Source of the DNA: Allium sativum
Taxonomy: Eukaryota; Streptophyta; Magnoliopsida; Asparagales; Amaryllidaceae
DNA: 64,000 bases
Direction: 5' to 3'
Assembly: GCA_030737875.1 (NCBI GenBank)
Contig: CM060918.1
Coordinates: forward strand, 773,134,552-773,198,551
The translations under genes and the position numbers were made by a program. The notes beneath the pieces are model-generated. The model saw only the letters and a program-made list of their open reading frames with translations. It was not told the DNA's origin and did no database searches. Shown here in pieces: positions 45,301 to 56,316 of this stretch; position 1 is the stretch's first letter, and the number at the start of each line of letters is the position of its first letter.

Positions 45301-46979
45301 AATTGGATAGAAGATCAATTATCTTATGGTTGACTCCATAATTTTGCCTTGGAGCTACCGGGAACGTTAATTATCTTAAGGTCGACACGTTTATTTTGCC
45401 TATTTATTTATTTATTTATTTATTTTGTCAATTCCATGGTATATCTTACTTAAGCTGATAAGAATAACGCACTGCCTTCTGTTATTCTAATTTTCTCAAT
45501 AGTTTGTTATGGTATTTCGATGTTACATGCTGAATTATTTTTAATAAAGAAGTAAAGGAACATAAATGTATTTAGTCAGAAAATAGCAGGATTCGATAAA
45601 TAGCAAGCCGCTGTTAAAATATACCTAGATGCAAGGTTCAGCTCTATAATATTAGCATAGTTTATGCATAAACTAATGACTGGGAATTGGTTTACTAGGT
45701 ACAAGTTCATAGTGATATGGAATTTTGAGTTATAAGCTGGTAAGAAATTTATTTTTATTACTAGAATTGAAGCAGAAGGGTAACAAAATCCTTATTGATA
45801 GTTGGTTTGAAGCGCGGATATTTTGTTCAATTGCAACTTTCCAAAATGCTTTTATGTTTTAACTTCTTAAATATTAAACTGTTATTTCATATGATCTTCC
45901 CGATAAGTTAGGGGATAGAATCTTCCTAAATTTATTTTGGATGTATTCAAACTTAGATATTGATTCTAATTATTTATAGAGTAGAATTGTTCAGTTGGGT
46001 TTATACATAAAATAAGGAATCAAAATATGGCTGCATTAGAACAGGTAATGCAAAGTCTTTTTAGATAAATTAACCAACCTATAAATCTTTAATAATAGTT
46101 GGAATAAAAATTCAAACTTTTTTGTCCGACCAAAAGATCTTGCTTCGATTCCAACTATAAATAAACTGGAACTTTTGGTACGACCTTGAGATTTAGAAAA
46201 TACTCTTATATGTGGACAAAGAATTAAAAATTTGAAATGCACGGAGAAAAAAATTAACATTTATTTTTAATTGAAAGTTTTGGAACGTAAATAAGATTAC
46301 AAGTTAAAATTCATTTTCCAACAAAAAAAAATTAATTTATTATTATAAATTTTGTAGAAATTTTAGATTTAATATTTTTACATAGGGCTTCTTATGTGCA
46401 CGTGCCATAAAATCATTGTTATACTTCATAAGCATTTACCTTATCTACATCAAATATAGTTGTATGTGCAAATAGTTCTATAATTTATTTATTTTAGGAT
46501 ATGAGTGGGTATTTTAGAAATAAAAGGAAACCTTTCCGTTAAACTGGCTTGAATGTCAATAATAGGTTTGAGAGAATCTTGGACCCATCTTATACGATTA
46601 TATAAAGAGAAATAGGTCAACAACATTTCTTGTTTATTTTTTTAGTTCAGGATAAATGATGTACAGGTGATTCGAAATGGTCTCAGATACACTCATCCGA
46701 GCTATTCTACAGGCACCTGTATCTTGCTGTTTTCATGCTTCAGAATTAAATACAAACGTGTATTCTGATCCTATGAAAGAGTGCATGAATCTGTTTATGT
46801 ATATATGTTGAAGCTGTGAACTTTTCCCTTTCTTTATGTATCAAAGAGGGTTAAATTTGTTTGTGCATGATCGCCACACTTGTCCCACGTCCTTCGGTAT
46901 AAAAGCCCACGTGTTTGGCTCAAGATGCACCACATGTGCGGGGGAGCATGTTGAGATAAGTTACACGTCAGCCAATGTA
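45301..46979. other. no recognisable gene
   Basis: AT-rich DNA. A stretch at 46875-46979 has TATAAAAGCCCACGTG and GCGGGGGAGCATGTTGAGATA, which look like an old LTR promoter and polypurine/LTR junction, but no partner is visible. Confidence 0.5.
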
Positions 46980-46984
46980 TAAAG

Positions 46985-47656
46985 TGTTGAAATCGGTGAT
47001 ACGCAAATCACAATTTTGGGCAACAAATAATCTTACATATTTTGTGGAGAGGTTTGTTGCTAGATTTTATGGAGAGATTTGGTGCTAGATTTGATGAAGA
47101 GATTTGGTGCAAGATTTGATGAAGAGATTTGGTGCTAGATTTTATGGAGAGATATTGGTTGCTATATTTATGGACATTTATTGCAAGGATATTTGGTGCT
47201 TATCCAAATAGTTTTATAACATATATGAAGATAATTTGGATGTTAAGTTTTCTTGGGCATGAAGCAATTCTCTCTATAAAAAGGGCCAACTAACATCTTC
47301 ATTAGGTGTGGGTGAGAGCCACCAAGAGTGGGTGGGAGCCACCAAGAGTGATCATTCTAGCTATTCCAAATTGAGTGTTTTCCTTCAAATTATTTAGCCA
47401 TTAGATATTCTCTACCTATTTCTCAATAAGGTTATTGATTCAAGTTGCATTTGTTTGTAACGATAGTTGAGATCGGTTGTAAACAATATTTTGGTGAATC
47501 AATAAAGATGGTAGTTGGGTGGAATATCGTGTGCTCATATTTTCGATATTATTTGTGTTTTTTTTCCAATCAAATTCATCTTCAAATGATTGGGTGATAA
47601 CGATCCAATTTTCCTTGGCATTTTGTCAAGCTTCCGCTGCGCACAAAACCCTAACA
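46985..47656 (+). repeat. 5' LTR of the 1952-bp element
   Basis: 672 bp, TG...CA ends. Contains repeated GAGATTTGGTGCTAGATTT motifs at 47065-47150. A few percent different from the 3' LTR. Confidence 0.93.
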
Positions 47657-48262
47657 GTTTGGTATCGAAGCAATTTTTGCATAACAGTTTGGTATCAGAG
47701 CCAGTTCATCGCATAACTTGGAGTGATTTTGGATTGAAGTTTATAGATGTCGGAGATGATGTTGCTTTCATGGATGGCTAATGTGGAATATGAGATTTTG
47801 AGAATTTGGAATGAAGAACCTAGTCCGCAACAAGGTGGAGAGGTTGGTTTTGATCACTGCTGAGGATCCGTTGAGGATCATGTTATCGATTGTTGTCTTC
47901 ACGTTGATAATTCTCGAGGGATCCATGTAGATGAAGAGGGATCAAGTGGTAGGTGTATATCGATAAAGAGGAGGTGTGATTGAGCCTGAAAATCAATTAG
48001 GTAATCTTGTGGCCTGATGAAATCAAGAAGGTGTGATTGAGTCTGAAAATCAATTAAGTATTCTTGTGGCCTGATGAAATCAAGAAGGTGTGATTCATCC
48101 TGTAAATCAATTGAGCCTGGACTTGAAGAGAAGACAGGATGGTTTTATCTCGTAGCCGTTAAAATCAAGATGGTGTTAATTGAGAAAGAAGAGGTTGAAA
48201 GTGAGAGCTAAGGGGTTATTGTTTGAGTGGAGGAGATGTTGTGATTTGGTATCAAGGTGGAG
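47657..48262 (+). other. internal domain with duplicated primer-site region
   Basis: GTTTGGTATCGAAGC at 47657 and GTTTGGTATCAGAGC at 47687 are two adjacent versions of the LTR-end plus primer site. The second contains an exact tRNA-iMet complement (TGGTATCAGAGC, 47690-47701). A 57-bp sequence beginning GGTGTGATTGAG is repeated at 47973, 48030 and 48087 (the last diverged). No coding domain. Confidence 0.85.
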
Positions 48263-48936
48263 TGTTGAAATCAGTGATACGCAAATCACAATTTTGGGCA
48301 ACAAATAATCGTACATATTTTGTAGAGAGATTTTTGCTAGATTTTATGGAGAGATTTGGTGCAAGATTTGATGAAGAGATTTGGTGCAAGATTTGATGAA
48401 GAGAATTGGTGCTAGATTTTATGGAGAGATATTGGTTGTTATATTTGTGGACATTTATTGCAAGGATATTTGGTGCTTATCCAAATAGTTTTATAACATA
48501 TATGAAGATAATTTGGATGCCAAGTTTTCTTGGACATGAGGCAATTCTCTGTATAAAAGGGTCAGCTAACATCTTCATTAGGTGTGGGTGATAGCCACCA
48601 AGAGTGGGTGGGAGCCACCAAGAGTGATCATTCTAGTTATTCCAAATTGAGTGTTTTCTTTCAAATTATTTAACCATTAGATATTCTCTACCTATTTCTC
48701 AATAAGGTTATTGATTCAAGTTGCATTTGTTTGTAACGATAGTTGAGATTGGTTGTAAACAATATTTTTGTGAATCAATAAAGAGGGTGGTTGGGTGGAA
48801 CATCGTGTGCTCATATTTCCGATATTATTTGTGTTGTTTTTTCTTTAATCAAATTCATCTTCAAGTGATTGGGTGATAAAGATCCAATTTTTCTTGGCAT
48901 TTTGTCAAGCTTCCGCTGCGTACAAAAATCATAACA
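48263..48936 (+). repeat. 3' LTR of the 1952-bp element
   Basis: 674 bp, begins TGTTGAAATC and ends CATAACA, followed by the TAAAG target duplication. Confidence 0.93.
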
Positions 48937-49001
48937 TAAAGTGCATTCTACATAAATGTTAAAAGAGCATCCTTCACACTGTCAATTGGTTTTATGATTA
49001 G

Positions 49002-49620
49002 ATGTGGGTTTCTAACATCTCTCATGCTTTCCTTTCTTTCAATTTTTTTCTGTCCTCTCCTACTACAACTGTCACAACCGAATCATCTTCTTTCTCAAAA
49101 ACCGATGTAGTTCCTGACCGGCAAAAGCAATTGAAATTCATCACAGTCAAGCTCAATAACAAAAGTTCTCTTATCTGGAAGAAACAAAGTTATTCTCCTT
49201 TCAGATCTCTTGAAATTACTAATTACCTTAATTTCAGTCTTACTTCCTGATGTTGAAATCCTTGATCAAGAAAACAATAATAAAGTCCCTATGCCCTATA
49301 TTCATTGGACAAAAACAGATAAACTCTCATTGCATTTTTTTCAAGCAATCTTCTCTATCCCTCTTCTTTCTCGAACCCGAGTCTTTGATTCTTCTCTTGA
49401 ATCTTTTCTTTATCTCGAACAAACCTTCACATCTGCTCAAATTATATCCTGCACTCATCAACTTCTTGTCCAACTTTTACAAATACAATGAGGCACAAAA
49501 TTAATTAATGATTATCTTGCCACCATGAACACACTTTTTGATTCTTTAGCCTACACACCTGCTCTAGTTTATGATCTCATTCTTGTCCAACATACCCTAA
49601 ACAGTTTGGGTTTTGAACCT
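49002..49620 (+). pseudogene. Ty1/Copia gag pseudogene
   Basis: Decayed frames give, in order, FITVKLNNKSSLIWKKQ, then YIHWTKTDKLSLHFFQAIFS, then NDYLATMNTLFDSLAY and LVQHTLNSLGFEP. This is the order of plant Copia Gag (UBN2-type): start of the domain, W-x-x-D segment, then the Y-L-x-x-M-x-x-L-x-D-S-L segment. A frameshift near 49240 and a stop at 49489-49491 break it. No pol or LTR is associated. Confidence 0.85.
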
Positions 49621-49635
49621 TTGCATAGTGAGTAA

Positions 49636-49967
49636 AACCCATCCCAGCCCGGTTCGATCAGTCGGCATGCATATTCGTGTGGTGGTCATGCTTGTGCGCC
49701 CTCCTCAACAGAAAAGCCATATTGGATGCTCATAGGGTCCACCTTAAGAGCTGATAAATTCGTATAAATATGAGTAGCTTTTCATATTTCCTACTATGTT
49801 GGATTATTTGTAAGAGAGATATCTAAGTACTCTTTACAATTTTTTAATAACTCATTAAAAAAATTAGTTTTTTTTCCAATATTTCCCCCACTTAGGATTT
49901 TTAAAATTACCTTTTTCGAGCAGTTTTTTCTTCTTTTAAGATTGCACATAAGTAAAGGTATCTTTTG
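49636..49967. mobile_element. putative retroposon-like insertion with direct repeats
   Basis: A 25-bp sequence ending CTTTGCATAGTGAGTAA occurs at 49611-49635 and 49968-49992 and brackets about 330 bp. The insert begins with AACCCATCCCAGCCCGGTTC, which includes a B-box-like GGTTCGATC. This could be a SINE with a long target duplication or a simple tandem duplication that later diverged. Confidence 0.4.
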
Positions 49968-49992
49968 TTTTGAACCTTTGCATAGTGAGTAA

Positions 49993-51169
49993 GATTCATA
50001 TTATTATATACTGGGGTGACTCTTTAATTTTGAACTTTGTATCTGTCATTAAACCACACATGACATTGATAGGGTGCAATCTATAATCCGTTTTTTAAAG
50101 ATCATGCACATCTATCTCGGTTTAGTGAATGCTTTAGAAATTCTGTCCAAAATTCCATAGGAAACGTTGGCGAATCTATCAAGATATCAAGAGTACACTA
50201 TAGCTAGGTACTTCACTCAATGCAGAATATAAATTTTAATTAAAAGGTGAATTCGTCCTCTTATTGTTTCTGGGTTATATGCTTTTATCAATTGAAAATT
50301 TAGTATATTTAATCAGTATCATTTCATAACTTATTAATTATTATTACCCACTGAATCTATTTCCATTTCGTTGGATCTCCAGTCATTAGGTTGGACTACC
50401 GTCATAGTGACTTTTTTATGAGTTATTTTCTATTCTAAGATTAATAGCCTCGTTTTTTTAGATGAGTGCCTATGACAAATTTGTCATCTCTTACTGTTGT
50501 AACAAGCGGTTATTAATCTATCGCAATGTATCAACTCTGTTGGTATCGGTTTTTCTCATAAAAGGATATGGACTAGCGGATTTCTTAAGTAATATGTTTG
50601 TTCACTTGCTGTACCTAGTGCTATCGTTTTTTACTTCATAGTGGATTGAGCCAAAATGGAACGTTTCTTAGATTTCAAGAAACAACTACTCCTGCAATAA
50701 CTAGAAATATATTCACTTGTCGTTATTAGAATCATATGGTAATGTATTCCAATTGGCATTTCTATGTCCTTCAAGAACAACGAGAAATTTCTGATAGTGT
50801 AATCCAAGGTTCGTGGTTTTTTTTAACTTATTTCATGACTCATTCAATAACATGCCAATGCTCTATGGTTAAGGCCCGTCCCGGCCCCAGGGTAAGGCGG
50901 CCAAGGCAACCGCTTAAGGTTACCCACTGGAGGAGAGAAATAAAAATTTAAATTTGTTTTAAATATATAAAATGACAACTATTATTAAGAGGTATCTTGG
51001 TAAACTGGTATGTTGTATTCTCGTCCTTGAGGTGCATGGTTCAGTTTCTGTTACTAAGCCATTTTTTTTCCATTTCATGCTTGCCTTGGGATCGAAAGCC
51101 AAACTACCTGGTCGGCCCTGTCTGCTATTTCTCTTCTTTTTATGTTTGTATCTTTGGAGGTCAATCTTA
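49993..51169. other. no recognisable gene
   Basis: AT-rich DNA. A CCCGTCCCGGCCCCAGGG stretch near 50876 looks like the end of a hAT-type element, but its partner end was not found. Confidence 0.5.
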
Positions 51170-51645
51170 TATTACCAGTGACGTACCATCAGTTGTTAGT
51201 AACATGTGTCTCTAATGTTGTAAGAATTGTTACCCTCAAAATCATTATCATTAATTATTTTCAGTGTATGCATATATTTATATTTTGCAGCCTTTCTTGC
51301 TTTCGTATTTAGTGCCACCACCAGCTGCTTTATTTCCGAGCTAATCCCTTATGTGCCTTCATAAGTGATGCTTGCATGGCTATTCTTGAGATGATATTTT
51401 CTGGCGATACACTGTTACGTGTGCTACGAGGTGAACGGATATTATCGGCAAGATTTATTCTCTAATACATAAGATACTGCTTAATTGATTCTTTATTCCA
51501 TGCCTGCCTCTTAATCTCATGATGTTTAGAAATGCAGTCATTCGGAGATGGTGCTTTAATAAAAAGCATCAGGGCTGAAAAGAAGCTTGATCATCTGAAG
51601 GTTGAGACCGTCGTCATCGCCCTATATGTTTTGACCTATAGGTTT
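51170..51645 (+). pseudogene. diverged module copy with exon-like segment
   Basis: The first part aligns loosely with 5500-5880 (CAGTG..GTAC, AACATRT, GTTACCCTCA, GTGTATGCATATATTT). After an acceptor-like GAAATGCAG at 51529-51537 the sequence is open for 60 codons and starts SFGDGALIKSIRAEKKLDHL. In the other copies this part has been replaced. It could be the least rearranged remnant of a host gene. Family not recognised. Confidence 0.4.
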
Positions 51646-51937
51646 CATTGTACATATTTGCTGCTTAAGCTAATTAGAATGGCTTACTGCCCGCTCCATT
51701 TGTTCAATACTTTGTTTTGAGGGATTGTGATGATTAATTACACTTATGATTTCTTCATAAATTTCATGGATGGTATATCTCTGCTTCTCAAGTTATAACT
51801 CTATATTGACCTCTGTTTTTAGAGTTGCATCCCTTCCTCTCGTTTTGATTTCAAGAGTTTTTCTGCAGTAATTAGGATTTTTAATATGTTGAATAGTTTT
51901 AGTGAAAAGTATCCATCTGGTATGCGCTGCATATAGG

Positions 51938-52259
51938 CAGAGCCGGCTCCAGGGGTAGTCGGAGTAGTCTGCTGTCTGGAGCAACCCCCTTGGCGGAGCA
52001 ACCACCAAAGAATGGTGGTGGCGGTGGAGCAAAATTTTTTTGATCAAATAAAACTAGATGGGAAAGCCAAGCAATAAGGTGCTTTGTCTGGTTGGTTGGA
52101 TGCGCATAGGATTATGAATGGATAGGTCGTGTGTTCAAATTTGGGAAGGATTGGCGTTTGTTTGAGGAAACGTTTTTGCTTTGGAACTTACCCTTTGGTT
52201 GGAGCAACATTTTTCATTTGGAGCAACCCAACTTTTCCTTATTTCTGGAGCCGCCTCTG
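51938..52259. mobile_element. hAT-type MITE (322 bp) with 8-bp target duplication
   Basis: Ends CAGAGCCGGCTCCAG and CTGGAGCCGCCTCTG are imperfect inverted repeats, flanked by the 8-bp duplication CATATAGG (51930-51937 and 52260-52267). GGAGCAAC-type motifs recur inside in both halves. No transposase. Confidence 0.92.
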
Positions 52260-52479
52260 CATATAGGTTTTGCCACCTAGGTTGGCTGTAGTGTTCATAA
52301 ACAAATATTTACTTTGTTTGCGACATTAGCTAGATGGCTTGTAATGTTCACAAGAAATATTAAGCACTCTCCTTAAAAGATATATTTGCAGTATTTATTG
52401 TTGTGCACAGTTCGTTGAGCACACTATTACTTAAATTTGGTTCATTTGATTGATTACCTACATTTTTACTTCTGGAATA

Positions 52480-52503
52480 TATATATATATATATATATAT
52501 ATA
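52480..52503. repeat. (AT)n microsatellite
   Basis: Twelve uninterrupted AT units. Confidence 0.95.
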
Positions 52504-52659
52504 ATGTCACGGTTTATTTCACATTAATTGTTGTCTAATTTTATTATCTTCTATTCATTCATTTCAGATGTGCAATAGAAACACTTTATAGGCGTGAACA
52601 CATGAAGTGGGGCTTGTACCAGACCGTGATGTCTTGAGGAAAAATGCAATGATGAAATG

Positions 52660-53340
52660 CTAATTTAGAGCCTGTCGCATTTATTTGCGCTAATAAATAC
52701 TATCATGTGTTTTGTAGTCTACATGACTCATGTGACGTCTATTGTAGATTGATTTCGTACCATGCATGGTAAACAATAGAAATGCTTTTTTTTGGGATCT
52801 ATAGTCAAAACCAGCATTAATTGCATTTCGTTTTGTACTTTATACTAGTATTACCGCACAACGGTGAAAAACTGACCGTTAAGATGTTCAATATGAAATA
52901 TAAAATTATTTACTAAAATATACTTTAAATCAGATTTGTGTAGTATAAAAGAAAATGGAAGTAATTGAAAAAAGGTATAAATTCAATTACACAGTATTAT
53001 ATATGTAAACCAACTTAAGACTAAGAATATGTTGTCAGTGTAATGATTTGAATCAGTTATAAATACATATATAATTTTTATTATATATTAAGTAGGATCA
53101 ATGCACTTTAGATAATTAGCCATTTTACAGCTTTTAACCATTAATAAATTGAAGATCAGTAAATATTTAATTGAAATAAAGAAAAGCAAGAGTATATGTA
53201 ATAAATAAATCACAAATTATGAAACTAATTTATTTAAGTAAATCACCTAAAAGTACCATTATTATTTGAAAAAACGAAATGTTGAAATAAAAATATTGAA
53301 GATAAGATTTGTTAATTCCATTAAAAACGAGATTCAAGAA
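52660..53340. other. no recognisable feature
   Basis: AT-rich DNA without supported genes. Confidence 0.5.
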
Positions 53341-53344
53341 TAGT

Positions 53345-53665
53345 GCGTTAGATCGCGCAGATGATGGATCGTTTATAATGTGAGTGATGCATCGGTGATA
53401 ATCTGGCATAATGGCATGGATCGTATAAGATTGATCGTGTGTAAGTGTATCAGTTACCTTATAGATCGGGTTACATCAAGAGACTACCATGGATTGGTGC
53501 ACACGATCCAAGGATCGGCAAGAATGTGGCAATGAATTGGTTGTCATATATGTACCGCATACAGTATGGATCGGGCTTGGTGTAATCGATGGATCAATGA
53601 GAAATCATGGATCGTGACGTGCAATCCAAGCATGGATCGGGCAGAATTGAGGAGATAGAGCACAC
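53345..53665. repeat. cluster of GGATCG motifs
   Basis: TGGATCG, AGATCG or CGATCC occur about a dozen times in 320 bp, irregularly spaced. No periodic unit is clear. Confidence 0.5.
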
Positions 53666-53667
53666 GC

Positions 53668-55020
53668 TGTACTGACCCAGATTTTTGGTCGATTTATTTA
53701 AAATATCTAATATGGTTTTAAATATTAAGTTAATAATATAAATCGATTTTTAGATTGAGTTATCGATTTAATAATGGGTGCGTTTTTTAGAGGTCCCTAT
53801 TAAGTTTCAAAATAGAAAAAAAAAACCGGTCATAAACTTATTGTAAATTAGGTCCCTATTTTCTGAAAATTCATCAAAAAAATATAAAAAAATCATGTAA
53901 ATTCGTATTTAAATAAAACATGCAAACGCTAAAAAATTCAGAACAAAAAATCATCAAACAAGGCTTCAAAAATAAAAAAAACAGAAAAAAACGAAACTTC
54001 CAGTTAAATGCATAATAGTATGCACATATATCATTTTCCTGCATACATCCGTGCTTATTTTTCACTACATTCATCTTCGTTGATTTTTCTTCATGCAAAT
54101 ACGTGCATACATGTGTGCAAATATTTCAAATACTTGCACACATTTGTGCAGGTTTATTTTCAGATTTTAATCCGAATACCGCTTACGGAAAAGTTGCATA
54201 CATATATGCAATTATCAGTAATAATTGCATAAATGTATGCAACTATTTTTTTTTTATTTCCGTAGAATCCTGACATTATTTCCAGATTTTAGAATTTTTT
54301 TTTATGAACAAAAACACATTTTTTTAAAAAAATAAAAAAAGGCGGAAGTAATAAAATAGGGGGCGGGTTTAAAATTTTCAAAACTTTTTTTTTTTATAAA
54401 TTAGGTCCCTACTTTTAGCCAGTGTGTTATCCTATAAAAATGTTGCACACATGTGTGCATGTTTTCTGAGAAATTTGCACATTTGGATGCAAATAAAAAT
54501 GAACTGAAATATTAACTTAAATCTATGCGCTGGAAGAATTGCAATAATTGCACATATGCATGCAATAAAATAAAAAACGTGCACAATATTATGCATTTAA
54601 CTGCAGTTTTTTCTTTTTTTTTGCTGTTTTCTTCTTTCTGACATTATTTTTGTTGTTTTTTAACTGAATTTTTTGTATAATGCATAATATATTTTATTAC
54701 TAATTTACGAATTTTTTTTTATTTTTTTTAATTATTATTTTATAAGTTTTGAAAACAGGGACCTAATTTATATTAAGTTTATGACCGGATGTGAGCCTAA
54801 TTAAGTTTCAAAATAGGGATGTGAGCCTAATATTCACTTTAATAATTGAAATACGATTTATTTCGAATATATATAATAATTATCGTACTACGAGAATCTG
54901 AGATAATTCGATTCGAAATTTAAAATGGAGTCAAAACGATTCAAATGATTAATAGAAATTCTATTTGGATATAGGCGATAATAATAATAATTTATTATTG
55001 AAGAATTAACTTTTTTGAAT
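53668..55020 (+). mobile_element. possible degenerate Ty3-type LTR, interrupted
   Basis: TGTACTGACCCAGATTTTTGG at its start resembles the TGTAATAACCCGAAAATCTGG start of the LARD LTR. The tail at 54840-54960 resembles the early LARD LTR in composition and motifs (GATTCGAAATTTAAAATGG). A foldback element interrupts it. No second LTR or primer site was found. Confidence 0.35.
53790..54833. mobile_element. 1-kb foldback element with palindrome cluster
   Basis: Inverted arms of 38 bp with two mismatches: CCGGTCATAAACTTA...GGTCCC at 53826-53863 and its reverse complement at 54751-54788. Outside each arm lies a TAAGTTTCAAAATAG copy in direct orientation. The interior holds about nine short palindromes of the TGCACACATGTGTGCA type. 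No coding capacity. Confidence 0.75.
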
Positions 55021-55104
55021 TTGAAGATTTAATGATCAATTTAAATTAATATCTTCTCCATATGATTGAATTGGGCTTCGAAACCTATTCCCTTGTGTTC
55101 AGAA

Positions 55105-55140
55105 TAGTGATATAACTCTAGTAATAGTGATATAACTCTA
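55105..55140 (+). repeat. short tandem repeat
   Basis: AGTGATATAACTCTAG is directly repeated with a two-base spacer. Confidence 0.9.
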
Positions 55141-55639
55141 GGAATGCCGGTTGTTGCACTTAAATAGAGGTTTGAATTTTTGTGATACTTTAAGTAAAAC
55201 AAAATAATACTGGTTCCAATCAAACTTGGTACCAAACTGTTTTCTTCTTCACTAAGCTAAAACCGTTTACTTCCTTCTTGAGCTACTGGAAAGTACATTG
55301 CATACCTACTCTTTCACTAACCCTATATGTGCCTGTGAAAGACGTCATTCTTATCATCCTCCTCTTCGCACCTATTAAACTAAGCCTCACCTCCGCCTTC
55401 ATTTCCATCCTCAAACCAAAATGGCATTTCAAAGCTGTTTAATTCATTTTCATTTTTTCCCTCTTTCTCAGTTAACATAAATCGAATCGCAAAAAAGAAA
55501 AAAAAAAGAGGATTCAAGTCGCGACTTAATGGGATTTTATTTAAATAATTTTTATATGTTGTTTGTTTGGTTGCATTGCTATTTATTTATAAATTGTGGT
55601 TATTAAATATATTAGTTATTTACGCTTGGTGTTTGTGGC

Positions 55640-55640
<1 letters not shown>

Positions 55641-55684
<44 letters not shown>
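55641..55684. repeat. (TA)n microsatellite
   Basis: More than twenty TA units, adjacent to a stretch (55690-55790) where CATTAGTGGATG/CATTAGCGGATG recurs. Confidence 0.95.
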
Positions 55685-55688
<4 letters not shown>

Positions 55689-56138
55689 TGGATATTTCCC
55701 GCAGTACCATTAGTGGATGCTCGTAGTATCATTAGCGGATGAACCTATGTGCCCCACAATATGATAGTGGATGACCCTCTATACCGCGATATCCAGCCTT
55801 GAAGCAGGATGGGCATTATTTATGTTGGCTAATGTCTGTGGATGAAGGAAAAACAGGTTGGAGGGATCCAACTGTGTAACAACCCGTATTTTAATAATGT
55901 GTTATAACCATAAATCAAGGCAGAATTAATTTTTAAAATATGGATCAAGGGCAACGGGTTAGGCCATTACGTTCGCCTCGAAATTCTGCTTGGAAACGAG
56001 TCCGAGTTTTCGAAAATCGGAGTCCGTATGACCAAGTTATGACCCTTCAAAGTTTCAGAAATTTCAAGTTCAAAAACAGCTCAGAATTCGAATTCAAACC
56101 CCAGAACGGACTGGGCGGGAAATTTCCCGCTCAGGACC

Positions 56139-56245
56139 AGGTCGACCTGGGGGTCGACCGTAGTATCAACCTGCCCAGGACTAGGTCGACCATAGAGTCG
56201 ACCTGGGTGTCGACCTGGGTGTCGACCTGGTTGTCGAGCCCATTT
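56139..56245 (+). repeat. GTCGAC minisatellite in the LTR
   Basis: GTCGACC recurs eight or so times, some in 12-bp spacing (GTCGACCTGGGT). Also visible at the very end of the window in the 3' LTR. Confidence 0.9.
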
Positions 56246-56308
56246 TTGAGTCAGAGTTCACTCTGATGTTTCTAGTCCGATTTCTGTCTAAATTCGTTGG
56301 CCTGACCC

Positions 56309-56316
56309 TATATAAA
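56309..56316 (+). promoter_or_regulatory. LTR TATA box
   Basis: TATATAAA, about 435 bp into the LTR, preceding a C/T-rich stretch suited to transcription initiation near 56340-56350. Inferred as the element's Pol II promoter. Confidence 0.65.

Larger units (their letters stand above)
37253..45400 (+). repeat. Pol III module, unit 4 and its internal duplications
   Basis: Starts like the other units, then expands. The 7SL/tRNA-iMet pair occurs three times (7SL at 40016, 41309, 43760; tRNA-iMet at 41113, 42119, 44375). 38860-39900 is duplicated at 42530-43650. A 225-bp sequence is tandem at 40616-41064 and recurs at 41843. This copy is the most diverged. Confidence 0.75.
46985..48936 (+). mobile_element. 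non-autonomous LTR retrotransposon (1952 bp)
   Basis: Two LTRs of about 670 bp (46985-47656 and 48263-48936), each starting TGTTGAAATC and ending TAACA. The element is flanked by the 5-bp duplication TAAAG (46980-46984 and 48937-48941). A tRNA-iMet primer site follows the first LTR and a purine tract (AAGGTGGAG) precedes the second. The internal domain of about 600 bp has no gag-pol. It depends on another element for enzymes. Copia or Ty3 origin cannot be decided. Confidence 0.94.

Noticed and set aside
46875..46910. USE-like GTCCCACGTCC near a TATA box
   Set aside because: Only about 5 bp separate the two elements and no snRNA or 7SL sequence follows; more like an old LTR promoter.
50866..50945. 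Possible hAT element end (CCCGTCCCGGCCCCAGGG)
   Set aside because: No inverted partner or 8-bp duplication found within reach.
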